A DNA stretch of 5,080 nt, taken from contig JABMQR010000216.1 of the NCBI GenBank assembly GCA_013202335.1, forward strand, positions 1 through 5,080. The letters are read 5' to 3'. The notes under the pieces were generated by a model, which ran no database searches, was not told the origin of the DNA, and worked only from the letters and a program-made list of their open reading frames with translations. Each line of letters begins with the position of its first letter. Positions within the stretch are counted from its first letter, which is position 1. Positions 1 through 5,080 of the stretch are shown here, piece after piece. This DNA comes from Bacteroidota bacterium (GTDB lineage Bacteria; Spirochaetota; Spirochaetia; JABMQR01). The position numbers and the translations under genes were made by a program.

Positions 1-87
1 AGATTTGACGGAACACTGGAAATTTCTGTATTAGAAAAAGAAATATTTTCTGCAGTTTCTCAAATAATAAGCATAGCGTCACCATAA
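1..87 (+). other. Open plus-strand frame at the left edge, possible gene end
   Basis: Frame 1 of the plus strand is open from the window edge to a TAA at 85-87 and reads RFDGTLEISVLEKEIFSAV and on to a terminal IASP. If real, it would be the C-terminus of a convergent gene overlapping the 3' end of queA by 28 bases. I recognise no family in 28 residues, and chance openness is likely at this length. On the minus strand, 59 to 1 contains no ATG start for a further operon gene and no convincing terminator. Confidence 0.15.
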
Positions 88-1082
88 GAAAAAAAACGAT
101 ATTCGTGTTTTACTGCCTCTTTATATGCACGCATAATGAAATCATATCCAGCAAAAGTTGCAACTAAAATAAGCAACGTTGATTCAGGTGTGTGAAAATT
201 TGTCAGTAAATGATCAACAATTTTAAAATTATAGCCTGGTGTAATGAATAAATTAGTTCTGTTCTTCCCGGCCTTTACTTCTCCGGGAGAAGACGCAGCT
301 GACTCTAAGGTCCTTACCGAAGTAGTTCCTACAGCCAGCAATTTTTTTCCTGACTTTTTATTACTGTTAATTACTGATGCATCTGCAGGAGAAATTTCAT
401 AAGATTCATAGTGCATTTTATGATCATTTACTAGTTCTGTTCTTATAGGAAGGAATGTTCCTGCCCCTACATGCAATGTCACAGAGGAAATATTTGTACC
501 TGCAGCCTCAATTTTTTTAAGAAGATCTTTCGTAAAATGCAGTCCTGCAGTAGGGGCTGCAACTGATCCGATTTTTTCTGCATAAACTGTTTGATATCTT
601 TTTATGTCATTGGGTTTGTCATCTCTTTGAATATAAGGAGGAAGGGGGACATGTCCATAGGAATTGAAGAATGTTTCATCAATCTCAGGAGTTATTTTAA
701 GTTTTCGATCTTCCCCTTTTTTACTCTCAATTACTTCTCCTTTCACATCTCCGGGAAAAGAGATTATTCTCCCTTTTTTTAACCTCTTGGTTTTATTAGA
801 CATTATTGTCCAAACAGAATCACCTTCATCATCAAGAAAAAGAATTTCAAGAGGTATCCCTGAATCTAAAGTACCGTACATACGAGCCTTTCGGACTTTT
901 GAGTCATTTACTACCATAAATGTATTATGTGGAATAAAATCAACTATTTGATCAATTTGAGTATGTGTAATTGTTCCATTTGCTCTATCAAGAACCATAA
1001 GTTTACTCATGGAGCGTTTATCAACAGGGGTTTGTGCTATTAGATGTTCAGGTAATTCAAAAGAGAACGTTCTGGTTTTCAT
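60..1082 (-). CDS. queA: S-adenosylmethionine:tRNA ribosyltransferase-isomerase QueA
   Basis: Cytoplasmic enzyme of queuosine synthesis. It transfers and isomerises the ribosyl part of S-adenosylmethionine onto 7-aminomethyl-7-deazaguanine at the wobble base of GUN-anticodon tRNAs, giving epoxyqueuosine. The 340-residue protein is close to the usual family length and is collinear with E. coli QueA. Visible conserved blocks are [12 protein letters not shown] near the N-terminus (6-17), GHVPLPPYI (143-151), YQTVYAE (163-169), [12 protein letters not shown] (172-183), TLHVGAGTF (202-210), [11 protein letters not shown] (about 251-261), NFHTPEST (295-302) and [10 protein letters not shown] (328-337). 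It ends three residues after that last block, so it lacks the short tail of the E. coli protein. The frame stays open 12 codons further upstream, but the ATG at 1082 matches the family N-terminus and has AGGAG nine bases before it. The start lies inside ruvB, with a 26-base overlap. It is the last recognisable gene of the operon in this window. Identity is very secure. Confidence 0.97.
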   Translation of the reverse strand: MKTRTFSFELPEHLIAQTPVDKRSMSKLMVLDRANGTITHTQIDQIVDFIPHNTFMVVNDSKVRKARMYGTLDSGIPLEILFLDDEGDSVWTIMSNKTKRLKKGRIISFPGDVKGEVIESKKGEDRKLKITPEIDETFFNSYGHVPLPPYIQRDDKPNDIKRYQTVYAEKIGSVAAPTAGLHFTKDLLKKIEAAGTNISSVTLHVGAGTFLPIRTELVNDHKMHYESYEISPADASVINSNKKSGKKLLAVGTTSVRTLESAASSPGEVKAGKNRTNLFITPGYNFKIVDHLLTNFHTPESTLLILVATFAGYDFIMRAYKEAVKHEYRFFSYGDAMLII

Positions 1083-2112
1083 TGCTGCTTGCTCCTGAAG
1101 AAATTCCCAGTAATTCATACGCTTTTTGAGTAGCTACCCTACCTCTGGGTGTTCGTTTCAAATAGCCTTTTTGAATTAAGTACGGTTCGTAGAAATCTTC
1201 CAATGATTCAATTGCTTCTCCAATAGAAATTGCAAGAGTTTCTGCTCCAACAGGTCCACCACCATAAAATTCAATTATTGTTCTTAAAATATTACGGTCT
1301 TGTTCCTCAAGTCCCTGTGTATCAATGCCAAGTCGTTCAAGACCTATTTTAACAATCTCTTCGGTAATGATACCATCTCCCAGAACCTCAGCATAGTCGC
1401 GAAGTCGTTTTAATAATCTATTAGCAATTCTGGGTGTCCCCCGTGCAGAACCTGCCAGAAGATCAACTGCACTATCAGCAATCTTTGTATCAAGTAAAAT
1501 TGAAGATCTTTTAATTATTTCTGCCAATTCGTTTTTAGGATAAAAACTTATTCGTGAAGTTATTCCGAATCGCGTATATAAAGGAGAAGCAACCTGTCCT
1601 GCTTTAGTTGTGGCACCAATCAAGGTAAACTGTGGGATGGGTATTCTTATAGTTCTGGCTGCCGGTCCCTGACCAATAACCCAATCAATTTCAAAGTCTT
1701 CCATCGCTATATAGAGCATCTCTTCCATAACCGGTCTTAGTCTGTGTATTTCATCAATGAAAAACACACTTCTCTCTTTTATGGTGGTTAAAATACCGGC
1801 AAGATCCTTTGGTTTTTCCAAAGCCGGTGCAGAAGTCATTTTAATTTCTGTATGCATCTCATTTGCGATAATTGAAGCCAGTGTTGTTTTCCCAAGTCCG
1901 GGAGGACCACTTATAAACATATGATCAAGTGTATCTCCCCTATCACGAGCAGCCTGAATAAAAACAGAAAGATTTGCTTTCAAACCTTCCTGACCTAAAA
2001 AGTTTTTTAAATGTTTTGGTCTGAGTATATTTTCATGACCGTCCTGAGACTCCTGAAATGCTGTACCTAATAATGAGTCATATTCTTGATCTTGATCCTG
2101 TTCCTGGTCCAT
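1057..2112 (-). CDS. ruvB: Holliday junction branch migration ATPase RuvB
   Basis: AAA+ motor that forms hexameric rings on the DNA arms flanking RuvA and drives branch migration of Holliday junctions during recombinational repair. The 351-residue protein shows the full domain order. These are the [11 protein letters not shown] entry motif (31-41), Walker [10 protein letters not shown] (69-77), Walker B ending in DEIH (120-123), the sensor 1 region [10 protein letters not shown] (163-172), the arginine finger R181 in SPLYTRFG, sensor 2 R228 in RGTPRIANR, and a C-terminal winged helix with GGGPVG (284-289) and YLKRTPRGR (317-325). E. coli has Arg where Tyr179 stands, but the arginine finger itself is kept. 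The N-terminus opens with a low-complexity Asp/Glu-Gln stretch, and the last dozen residues are a polar tail overlapping queA. The start is one base after the ruvA stop, with a weak GGGG as Shine-Dalgarno. Several blocks resemble spirochaete RuvB. Confidence 0.97.
   Translation of the reverse strand: MDQEQDQDQEYDSLLGTAFQESQDGHENILRPKHLKNFLGQEGLKANLSVFIQAARDRGDTLDHMFISGPPGLGKTTLASIIANEMHTEIKMTSAPALEKPKDLAGILTTIKERSVFFIDEIHRLRPVMEEMLYIAMEDFEIDWVIGQGPAARTIRIPIPQFTLIGATTKAGQVASPLYTRFGITSRISFYPKNELAEIIKRSSILLDTKIADSAVDLLAGSARGTPRIANRLLKRLRDYAEVLGDGIITEEIVKIGLERLGIDTQGLEEQDRNILRTIIEFYGGGPVGAETLAISIGEAIESLEDFYEPYLIQKGYLKRTPRGRVATQKAYELLGISSGASSNENQNVLF
1092..1096 (-). promoter_or_regulatory. Ribosome binding site of queA, inside ruvB
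   Basis: Minus-strand AGGAG, nine bases before the ATG at 1082 and inside the last codons of ruvB. It decides the queA start: the ATG 36 bases further upstream would add twelve residues that the family does not have. Its position within ruvB means that ribosomes finishing ruvB pass over the queA initiation region, which fits translational coupling (inference). Confidence 0.75.
2086..2109 (-). repeat. Degenerate hexanucleotide repeat coding DQ/EQ
   Basis: Residues 2-9 of RuvB are four successive acidic-Gln dipeptides (DQ, EQ, DQ, DQ). They are encoded by GACCAG, GAACAG, GATCAA and GATCAA, followed by a further Glu. Only the last two units are identical in DNA. The stretch lies before the first conserved RuvB motif and is probably a disordered N-terminal extension. 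Confidence 0.6.
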
Positions 2113-2113
2113 A

Positions 2114-2746
2114 TTACCCCAACTTCATAAGTGTAAAAGTAAATAGTTTTTTTTCAAATTCTTCTGTACTTTCTATAGTATTGCCAAATTCAGAAAGGCT
2201 GCTGTCAACAGCATTTTTTACATCTCTTTTCTCATAACCCATATCACACAAGGATTGAATTATATCAGAAACAATTTGTCTGTTTGCAATTTTTGCAGCA
2301 CTACTGACTATAGATTTGGCATCCGGGGATGTAAGTGTTAACTTATCCCGTAGAGCAAGTATCATCTTCTGAGCAGTTTTTGTACCCAGACCTGGTATAG
2401 CCGTCAGCACTGAAACATTTCCTGAATCGAGGGCTGCTATAAATTCTTCGACAGATATTCCAGAAAGAATTTTAATGGCCTGTTTCGGTCCAATCCCCTG
2501 TACTTTTATTATTTCAAGAAATAAATTTCGTTCATCAATATTTCTAAAACCATACAGCATCATAGCATCTTCACGGTGAACTAAATATGAAAATATTTTA
2601 CAGTCATTTTTTTCTTCTTTAGTAAGAGTACTTAAATGATGTGATGTAAGTGCAGAAACGTGTAATTCAATATCAAACATACCAGTATGAATAATTACCT
2701 GCTGTTCTTTAATATCTAATATTCTGCCATATACTGCATCAATCAT
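2114..2746 (-). CDS. ruvA: Holliday junction DNA-binding protein RuvA
   Basis: RuvA binds four-way junctions as a tetramer, holds them in open square form and loads RuvB rings. The 210-residue protein has the normal three-domain layout. An OB-fold domain (about 1-65) begins MIDAVYGRI and ends with [11 protein letters not shown], where E59 and D60 match the acidic pin that steers strand separation in E. coli. Two helix-hairpin-helix motifs follow, [13 protein letters not shown] (82-94) and [13 protein letters not shown] (117-129). After a Ser/Ala-rich linker comes the small C-terminal domain that contacts RuvB (about 156-210, with [15 protein letters not shown] at 166-180). The frame is open for 24 more codons upstream into ruvC, but the ATG at 2746 fits the family N-terminus and has AAAGGA nine bases before it. 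One base separates it from ruvC on one side and from ruvB on the other, so the three junction-processing genes are tightly packed. Confidence 0.97.
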   Translation of the reverse strand: MIDAVYGRILDIKEQQVIIHTGMFDIELHVSALTSHHLSTLTKEEKNDCKIFSYLVHREDAMMLYGFRNIDERNLFLEIIKVQGIGPKQAIKILSGISVEEFIAALDSGNVSVLTAIPGLGTKTAQKMILALRDKLTLTSPDAKSIVSSAAKIANRQIVSDIIQSLCDMGYEKRDVKNAVDSSLSEFGNTIESTEEFEKKLFTFTLMKLG

Positions 2747-2747
2747 G

Positions 2748-3236
2748 TTACTGTATCCTTTGATTGGAAATACTGTGATTATAATAGCATATTCCAGCTG
2801 CAAGCGCATCTGCTGCATGATCGGGTCTCGGAATCTCTCTCAAAGAAAGAAGCAGCCTTACCATCTCCTGTACCTGGTGTTTCTCAGCTCTACCAACACC
2901 TGTCAGTGCCATCTTTATCTGTAATGGGGTAAAAGTCCTGAATGAAAGATTATTGTTCATAGCAGCAACCCCTATTGCTCCAATAACTTTTGCAATAGGA
3001 ATTGCACTACTAACATTCTTGTAAAAATAGATATCTTCTATACTTACTTCAGAAGGTTCATATTTAGTAATCAAACCCTCAATTGTTTTTACAATAGTAA
3101 AAATCCGAGACTCAAGTGAATATGTTTTCTCTGTGTTGATAACACCATAGGCCAATAATTTATATTTTTGCGACTCTGCTTCGATTATACCCCAGCCAGT
3201 TTTGGCTAAACCTGGATCAAGACCAAGTATTTTCAT
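2748..3236 (-). CDS. ruvC: Crossover junction endodeoxyribonuclease RuvC
   Basis: Dimeric RNase H-fold resolvase that cuts Holliday junctions symmetrically after RuvAB branch migration. The 162-residue protein is slightly shorter than the E. coli protein (about 173). It begins with the signature MKILGLDPGLAKTGWG. Predicted metal ligands are D7, E67 (SIEDIYF), H140 and D143 (PDHAADALA). The residue aligning with E. coli Asp138 is His140, as in Thermus thermophilus RuvC, so this is a natural variant of the site and not a loss. FTPLQIKMALTGVGRAEKHQV (starting at 102) matches the conserved stretch before the last catalytic helix. The start is six bases after the yebC stop. No strong Shine-Dalgarno is visible (only a weak GAAG), so translation may depend on coupling to yebC. 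The stop is one base before the ruvA start. Confidence 0.97.
   Translation of the reverse strand: MKILGLDPGLAKTGWGIIEAESQKYKLLAYGVINTEKTYSLESRIFTIVKTIEGLITKYEPSEVSIEDIYFYKNVSSAIPIAKVIGAIGVAAMNNNLSFRTFTPLQIKMALTGVGRAEKHQVQEMVRLLLSLREIPRPDHAADALAAGICYYNHSISNQRIQ
2756..2761 (-). promoter_or_regulatory. Ribosome binding site of ruvA, inside ruvC
   Basis: Minus-strand AAAGGA, nine bases before the ATG at 2746 and within the last codons of ruvC. It supports the shorter ruvA start over the upstream in-frame ATG at 2818, which has no family support and would add 24 residues before the OB fold. Confidence 0.7.
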
Positions 3237-3242
3237 ATTTCA

Positions 3243-3986
3243 TTAGTCTTCAGGTACATAGTCATCTGCAATTTCAAGATTTGTAGAGACACTTTGAACA
3301 TCATCCAAATCCTCTAATCGCTCAATTAGTCGAAGAACCTTGTGCGTTTGTTCATTGTCAATAGTGACTGTTGTGTCGGCAATTTTTGTAACTTCAGCCG
3401 ATAACTGCTCAAAACCTGCTGCTTGGAGTGCTTCAAGGACAGCATGAAAATCATCCGGTGCTGTTAAAACTTCAATGGCGTCTCCATGAGTGGTTACATC
3501 TTCCGCACCTGCTTCAAGAGCAGCTTCAAAAATATCGTCTTCGGAATATTGGTCTGAGGGAAATACGATTATACCTTTCCTATTAAATAAGTAGCCTACA
3601 CAACCGGATTCACCCAGGTTTCCTCCGGATTTTGTTAAAACACTTCTCACATCCGCAGCAGTTCTGTTTTTGTTATCAGTAAGGGCATCAATCATTAAAG
3701 CAACGCCGCCGTGCCCATATGCTTCATACACCAGTTCAACATAATCGACGCCGTCAAGGCCACCTGTTCCTTTTTTAATTGCTCTGTCAACATTATCTTT
3801 CGGCATATTCTCTGCTCTAGCTTTTAAAACTGCAGATCTAAGTCTGGGATTTCCATCAATATCACCTCCACCGAGCTTGGCAGCAACGGTTATCTCTGTG
3901 ATAAGCTTAGTAAATATCTTACCTCTTTTTGCGTCTGCAGCGCCTTTTTTATGCTTTATAGATGCCCATTTACTATGTCCGGACAT
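3243..3986 (-). CDS. yebC: YebC/TACO1-family protein (probable translation factor)
   Basis: Member of the YebC/TACO1/PmpR family. These proteins were long annotated as DNA-binding transcriptional regulators, and more recent work links them to ribosomes and to translation of difficult sequences such as proline runs. Which role applies here cannot be read from sequence. The 247-residue length is typical. It starts with the near-invariant [22 protein letters not shown] (1-22), followed by [20 protein letters not shown] (46-65), the IKKGTGG block (70-76), [22 protein letters not shown] (87-108) and [15 protein letters not shown] (120-134). The acidic C-terminal domains are complete and end in VPED. 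The ATG has AAGGAGA a few bases upstream, the best ribosome binding site in the window. It is the first intact gene of the transcription unit. A yebC-ruvC arrangement is widespread in bacteria, including E. coli. Confidence 0.96.
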   Translation of the reverse strand: MSGHSKWASIKHKKGAADAKRGKIFTKLITEITVAAKLGGGDIDGNPRLRSAVLKARAENMPKDNVDRAIKKGTGGLDGVDYVELVYEAYGHGGVALMIDALTDNKNRTAADVRSVLTKSGGNLGESGCVGYLFNRKGIIVFPSDQYSEDDIFEAALEAGAEDVTTHGDAIEVLTAPDDFHAVLEALQAAGFEQLSAEVTKIADTTVTIDNEQTHKVLRLIERLEDLDDVQSVSTNLEIADDYVPED

Positions 3987-3990
3987 ATTA

Positions 3991-3997
3991 TCTCCTT
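3991..3997 (-). promoter_or_regulatory. Strong ribosome binding site of yebC
   Basis: Minus-strand AAGGAGA, four bases before the ATG at 3986 (five from AGGAG). It fixes the yebC start and is the strongest Shine-Dalgarno match seen here, which suits the first gene of an operon. Confidence 0.8.
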
Positions 3998-4008
3998 ATG
4001 CTTGATCT

Positions 4009-4035
4009 TTTATATTACGATAAACCTCAGATCAA
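4009..4035 (-). promoter_or_regulatory. Possible promoter of the yebC-ruvCAB-queA operon
   Basis: The non-coding stretch between yebC and the hemW remnant (3987-4119) is where an operon promoter should lie. The best reading I find is TTGATC (4035-4030) and TATAAA (4014-4009), with a 15-base spacer. The -35 matches consensus at four of six positions and the spacer is short, so this is tentative. The -35 would fall inside one arm of the hairpin at 4030-4062. Transcription could equally start further upstream. Confidence 0.25.
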
Positions 4036-4062
4036 AATAGTTTTGATTAAAACTAATTGATC
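4030..4062. repeat. AT-rich inverted repeat upstream of yebC
   Basis: Arms GATCAAAATAGTTTT (4030-4044) and AAAACTAATTGATC (4049-4062) pair around a four-base loop, giving 13 matched pairs interrupted by a small internal mismatch (AA against T). On the minus strand no T-run follows, so it does not look like a terminator for the gene upstream. On the plus strand a T-run (TTGTTTTTT) begins four bases beyond it, but no plus-strand gene precedes it. Its place beside the possible promoter suggests an operator or a leader-RNA hairpin (inference). Confidence 0.6.
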
Positions 4063-4119
4063 CAGTTGTTTTTTATATTCATCACATTGATCAGCGGTGT
4101 TTTTTTCAGGTTCAAATTA

Positions 4120-5080
4120 TCACAGCTCAAAAACAGCTGTCAAGTCTAAGCAGTTATGAACCTGATTAACAGAAAAATTGTTCTCAAGTTCAATAAACAT
4201 ATCAACAAGTACTGTATTCATAAACATAATACCATTTTGAGAAAATTTAAGCCAATTATCTTGAATTATCATAATTTTCTGCTGCAATGTATTATTAATA
4301 GTTTGCGGAATAATCTCTGTTAACACTATACCAAATATTCTCTCAAACTGCACGAGGTTAATTCCGGAAAAAAGTCTTAATCCCATTATCAGCTTCTCTT
4401 TCATATAATCTTCATAACTTAAGGTTTCAATTTGATAGTCATCAGTAAACGGAGAATAAAAGTTACCCTGATATTGTTGTGTGTTGGGTTCGCATTCAAT
4501 TCTAATGACGGTGTTTTCATTAAATAGCGTTGAAGCCGCTCCAGGACCAATACCCAGATACGGTTTCATTTCCCAGTATTGAAGATTGTGTCTGCAGAAG
4601 TTGTTTCCATCTCCAAAATCAGTTTTACGAGCGAAATTTGAAATTTCATATTGATGATAACCAATATCATTCATATATTTCCAAATTGGTGGAAGCATTT
4701 CTTCACTGGCTTCCTGTAACTCATCCAACTGATTTACATATTGATTATAAAGAGGAGTTTCCGGTTCATAGGTTAAATCATAAATAGAGAAGTGCTCGGG
4801 ATTTACTAGTTCAATTATTTCATTAATATCGCTCTTTACATCTTCAAAAGATTGTTCTGGAATTCCAACTATCAAATCAACGTTCATTACCCAGTTTCGT
4901 GAATTAAGTTTCTGATTTTTCAAAGTATTCCGAACGGTAGTTACATCAGCACAGTTTCTCCCAATGTTGTTCAATAGTTTTTTTAATTAATCAATATATT
5001 TTTCAATTATATGAAATTCCCACACCTTCTATGGAAAATACTTTACTGGTAAAAGACCGTGTTTTTGTTAATAAATTCAC
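4120..5080 (-). pseudogene. hemW-like radical SAM gene, N-terminal part broken (runs off window)
   Basis: HemW is a radical SAM-family protein, related to coproporphyrinogen III dehydrogenase HemN, that acts as a haem chaperone or is annotated as a HemN-like oxidoreductase. The frame from 4974 (a TTG) down to 4120 gives up to 284 residues. From the frame start it shows VDLIVGIPEQSFEDV (32-46), YDLTYEPETPLY (65-76), YEISNFA (109-115), the HemW-type HNLQYW (129-134), GIGPGAAS (141-148) and MGLRLFSGI, then the C-terminal region. The family is usually about 375-390 residues. The missing part is the N-terminal barrel with the CxxxCxxC iron-sulfur site. Upstream, the same frame hits stops at 4989-4987 and beyond. 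Another frame (5080-5006) reads FSIEGVGISYN then a stop, which resembles the GVNRISIGVQS motif. Distance to the IGRN motif fits HemW with a small frame change. I read it as a decayed gene. A sequencing error is possible but needs more than one change. The conserved C-terminal part suggests recent loss. Confidence 0.7.

Noticed and set aside
4..59. AT-rich hairpin plus T-rich tract just downstream of the queA stop as an operon terminator.
   Set aside because: The best stem (AGAAA with TTTCT) is five A/T-dominated pairs and the following T-tract is broken by other bases, so the sequence does not support an intrinsic terminator.
591..951. Two overlapping plus-strand open frames of 63 and 95 codons opposite queA.
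   Set aside because: They lie fully within the strongly conserved queA gene, have no recognisable domains or ribosome binding sites that stand out, and are explained as antisense shadows.
1083..1118. Extended N-terminus for QueA starting at 1118.
   Set aside because: The added twelve residues are not part of the family, and AGGAG stands at the right distance from the inner ATG at 1082.
2747..2818. Extended N-terminus for RuvA starting from the ATG at 2818.
   Set aside because: The extra 24 residues overlap the catalytic end of ruvC in another frame, have no family counterpart, and the inner ATG has its own Shine-Dalgarno site.
4122..4140. Inverted repeat ACAGCT / AGCTGT at the end of the hemW frame as a possible terminator.
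   Set aside because: The stem is only six base pairs, it overlaps the last codons and stop, and no T-run follows on the minus strand.
4530..4787. Plus-strand open frame of 85 codons opposite the hemW remnant, rich in His and Tyr.
   Set aside because: It is the complement of conserved HemW coding sequence (YEISNFA to GIGPG region), and nothing independent supports it.
1..5080. Search by eye for tRNA genes, CRISPR repeats, insertion sequence ends, toxin-antitoxin or defence genes.
   Set aside because: No cloverleaf, regularly repeated units, terminal inverted repeats or unassigned long coding regions were seen. Nearly all sequence is accounted for by six identifiable housekeeping loci.

Overview
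The window is a compact, AT-rich bacterial segment in which every supported gene lies on the minus strand. In transcription order (right to left) it holds a damaged hemW-like radical SAM gene, then yebC, ruvC, ruvA, ruvB and queA. The source looks like a spirochaete. The RuvB protein carries wording I associate with that phylum ([34 protein letters not shown]), and ruvA-ruvB-queA is also a known Borrelia gene order. This is recognition from memory, not a search. The standard genetic code fits, since TGA is used as a stop.

Layout: positions 1-59 are the edge of an unidentified flanking region. queA (60-1082) overlaps the end of ruvB (1057-2112). ruvA (2114-2746) and ruvC (2748-3236) follow with one-base gaps. 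yebC (3243-3986) lies six bases from ruvC. About 133 bases upstream of yebC are non-coding and hold a strong AGGAG ribosome binding site, an AT-rich hairpin and four TTGATC/GATCAA motifs. From 4120 to the right edge is a hemW-like reading frame whose C-terminal two thirds are well conserved. It has no intact N-terminal radical SAM part: all three minus-strand frames are interrupted between about 4975 and 5080.

The five intact genes almost certainly form one transcription unit. RuvA, RuvB and RuvC together bind, branch-migrate and cleave Holliday junctions. YebC is a TACO1-family protein linked to translation. QueA makes epoxyqueuosine in tRNA. The tight spacing suggests translational coupling from ruvC to queA. 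The ORF-start choices for queA and ruvA given here are shorter than the longest open frames, because family N-termini and Shine-Dalgarno sites both support the inner ATG.

I see no sign of a new defence, mobile or other undescribed system. The observations most worth following are the broken hemW and the structured region upstream of yebC.
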